Origin: JAFGSG01 sp964626055
GTDB taxonomy: Bacteria > Spirochaetota > UBA4802 > JAFGDQ01
Length of the DNA: 64,000 nt
Reading direction: 5' to 3'
NCBI GenBank assembly: GCA_964626055.1
Contig: CAZVDF010000005.1
Span: 1-64,000, forward strand
The translations under genes were made by a program, and so were the position numbers. This document shows, in pieces, positions 62,417 through 64,000 of the stretch (position 1 is its first letter; every line of letters begins with the position of its first letter). The notes below the pieces were generated by a model. It was not told the origin of the DNA. It did no database searches and worked only from the letters and a program-made list of their open reading frames with translations.

Positions 62417-63493
62417 TTGACAAATGATATTTATGAAAGGTTAGCTAATTATTTGGATAAACTCCCGGGAGGATTTCCACACACCGAAAGCCAAGTGGAA
62501 ATACGAATTTTACATCAACTTTTTACACCTCATGAAGCTGAACTTGCAATCCATTTAAAACTTTTTCCTGAAAAGCCTCAGGTAATTGCTCAACGTGCCG
62601 GGATTCCAGTCGACGAAGCTTTACGGCGATTGAAAGAAATGGAAGCCAAAGGACTTATCATGAGTTTTAGCCCTGATAATAAAGTATTCTTATATATGGC
62701 ATTACAGTACATCGTAGGCATTTGGGAAGCACAGCTTAATAAGTTGAACGCTAAGCTAATCCAAGATCATGAGGAATATTTAGAAACCGTAATGAAACAG
62801 TCGTTTTGGCATGGAACTCCTCAAATGAGGACAATTCCGATAAATAGAAGTATCAATATCCAAAATGCCGTGATGACTTATGAAAATGCAGAAGACTTGG
62901 TAAACAGTCAAAAATCCTTTGCTGTATCTCATTGTATTTGCAGGAAAAGCATGCGTATAATTGGTAAAGGCTGTAATAAACCTGAAGAGAGCTGTTTGAC
63001 TTTTGGACATGTTGCTGATTCTTCTGTAAATGATGGTCGGGCTCGTGCTATAAATAAGGAAGAAGCCCTATCAATACTTCAGATAGCTGATGAAGCCGGG
63101 TTTGTACTCCAACCTAATAATGCTAAAGATCCTCTGTTCATTTGTACATGTTGCGGTTGCTGCTGTGGAGTGCTAAAAACTCTTAAGCACTATCCTGAAC
63201 CAGCTAGTATGGTCGTCAGTGCTTTTGCAGCTACTATGAGAAGCGATACTTGCAAAGGATGTGGCCTTTGCGTTAAACGATGTCAGATGGAAGCAATTCG
63301 CATAAATAACAAGAAGGCAGTACTAGATGTGAAACGTTGTATTGGATGTGGGCTATGTGTCAGTACATGCCCAACCAATTCTGTTTCTCTTGTACGTAAA
63401 CCTGACACGGAGCAACCTTATGTACCGAAAGACTTCATTGAAACTAATATGATATTGGCAAAGAATCGTGGAAAACATAACCTAAACAGATAG
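62417..63493 (+). CDS. Winged-helix-like and [4Fe-4S] ferredoxin fusion protein
   Basis: The 358-residue protein starts at a TTG with AGGAGG eight bases upstream; the nearby ATG is out of frame. The N-terminal 110 residues resemble a winged-helix domain (PHTESQVEIRILHQLFTPHEAELAIHL). A cysteine-rich middle (HCICRKS and CTCCGCCCGVL) follows. Two ferredoxin-type [4Fe-4S] motifs end the protein (CKGCGLCVKRCQ and CIGCGLCVSTCP). It could be a redox-sensing regulator or an electron-transfer protein. Pro is mostly CCT/CCA here but CCG in the neighbours. With its flanking direct repeats and the IS remnant, this suggests horizontal gain. Confidence 0.85.
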   Translation: MTNDIYERLANYLDKLPGGFPHTESQVEIRILHQLFTPHEAELAIHLKLFPEKPQVIAQRAGIPVDEALRRLKEMEAKGLIMSFSPDNKVFLYMALQYIVGIWEAQLNKLNAKLIQDHEEYLETVMKQSFWHGTPQMRTIPINRSINIQNAVMTYENAEDLVNSQKSFAVSHCICRKSMRIIGKGCNKPEESCLTFGHVADSSVNDGRARAINKEEALSILQIADEAGFVLQPNNAKDPLFICTCCGCCCGVLKTLKHYPEPASMVVSAFAATMRSDTCKGCGLCVKRCQMEAIRINNKKAVLDVKRCIGCGLCVSTCPTNSVSLVRKPDTEQPYVPKDFIETNMILAKNRGKHNLNR

Positions 63494-63520
63494 ATCGCAA
63501 ATTAATGTAAGGTAGGTATA

Positions 63521-63666
63521 TGTGCATAAAGACTGACAAATTATATAAAGATTTAAATGCAGATTATCACGAAATTATGTATTGAAAACGTGTCTTGAGA
63601 AATTTTAAGTATAAGGCACCCAATTGGAATTTTCGTTATTGCCTTTACAGACTTAGTATCCCAGAA
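63521..63666 (+). repeat. Direct repeat DR1 (146 bp), right copy
   Basis: This copy begins 28 bases after the stop of the winged-helix/ferredoxin gene and ends at 63666. Compared with the left copy it has about ten substitutions and one missing base. The same orientation means recombination between copies would delete the gene. Confidence 0.88.
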
Positions 63667-63693
63667 TCTTTTCATATTTTCGAGAGTTATCGA

Positions 63694-63742
63694 ATCAGTT
63701 CCGGAAGTCGTTCTTAAAAATTTTATAATGTATTTTAATCTA
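63694..63742 (+). repeat. Decayed right half of a TGCGGAA...GTCCTC hairpin element
   Basis: This stretch aligns with the right half of R2 (26496-26547), including the AAAAATTTTxTAATGTATT arm, but with many changes and no left arm. It is an eroded member of the family, overlapping the 3' end of the last gene. Confidence 0.55.
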
Positions 63743-64000
63743 TAAATTATATTTTCTTCTTATATATCTTCCATAGTTTTTCGCATCTCTCCATTGCGGG
63801 CGCGTGCCCATGCGATTGACCAATGCCTGTATGATTCTCATGGACATCCGTCTCCAGTCTGCAGGAGTTGACCATTCCGGACGTCGGCGGGCTACGGAAT
63901 CCAGCACAGCAAGAGGATTTTTTCCGAGAGCCGGGGAAACATAATAGCGCGGCAGAAAAAGGTCTGCGTTGCCGGGTATCATTTTTTCTCTGATAGCGAT
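63740..64000 (-). CDS. Partial unknown gene, C-terminal part, running off the window end
   Basis: The minus-strand frame is open to the right edge (AIREKMIPGNADLF...), so the start lies outside the window. I do not recognise the family. The visible 87 residues are rich in Arg and Trp (RRRPEWSTPADWRRMSMRI), with no clear motif, membrane segment or signal. Its local GC is visibly higher than its neighbours, which suggests foreign origin, though an insertion-site bias is also possible. Confidence 0.5.
   Translation of the reverse strand: MAIREKMIPGNADLFLPRYYVSPALGKNPLAVLDSVARRRPEWSTPADWRRMSMRIIQALVNRMGTRPQWRDAKNYGRYIRRKYNL

Overview
The window reads as ordinary chromosome of a diderm, LPS-making, probably anaerobic or facultative chemoheterotrophic bacterium. 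The evidence is a BamA-Skp-LpxD-LpxA outer-membrane block, many lipoprotein and signal peptides, several ferredoxins, crotonases, acetyl-CoA synthetase, and a futalosine-type menaquinone cluster. The gene content and moderate-to-low GC would fit an uncultured spirochaete-like or related diderm lineage, but no rRNA is present and the lineage is an inference only. No rRNA, tRNA, prophage or CRISPR array was found.

Layout. 0-3 kb: glycolysis (gapA, tpiA with no pgk between them), secG and a small ferredoxin. 3-10.6 kb: envelope biogenesis (a barrel protein, bamA, skp-like, lpxD, lpxA, an L,D-transpeptidase). 10.6-15.5 kb: Sec accessory genes yajC, secD, secF, with two unknown membrane proteins. 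15.5-17.4 kb: riboflavin genes ribD and ribE. 17.4-28 kb: ankyrin protein, lipase-like lipoprotein, Gfo/Idh oxidoreductase, LRR protein with a J-like segment, methyltransferase, asnS, LamG/FN3-like exported protein, and a CCA-adding enzyme. 28-33 kb: OYE-like flavoenzyme plus ferredoxin, then a minus-strand run (crotonase, two unknowns, mtnP). 33-34 kb: an orphan Cas6. 34-41.5 kb: purine permease, a three-gene envelope cluster (barrel/coiled-coil/Cys-rich protein, MotA/TolQ-like channel, membrane-anchored VWA protein), crotonase and an FAD-linked oxidase. 41.7-53 kb: DNA repair (MagIII-like, xthA), signalling (receiver-PAS-GGDEF, a PAS kinase lacking the usual His, ComFB-like), two methyltransferases, a MoxR/VWA pair and a MORN lipoprotein. 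53-56.8 kb: acsA and two small exported proteins. 57-61.8 kb: UbiD-UbiA-MqnE-MqnA menaquinone genes. 61.8-64 kb: a disturbed end with an IS256-type transposase remnant, a likely acquired winged-helix/ferredoxin gene between 147-bp direct repeats, and a GC-rich partial gene.

The window is rich in intergenic palindromes. There is a hairpin family whose outer arms differ between copies but whose loop always starts TGCGGAA and ends GTCCTC (three clear copies and one decayed half). Two MITE-like elements with C/G-run inverted ends flank mqnE. A nested palindromic repeat occurs complete at 52.3 kb and in part at position 1. Several other long hairpins are also present.

The most promising candidates for something undescribed are the MotA-like/VWA envelope cluster (35.7-39.0 kb), the lone cas6 with three 21-bp repeats just upstream, the variable-arm hairpin family, and the repeat-bounded winged-helix/ferredoxin gene.
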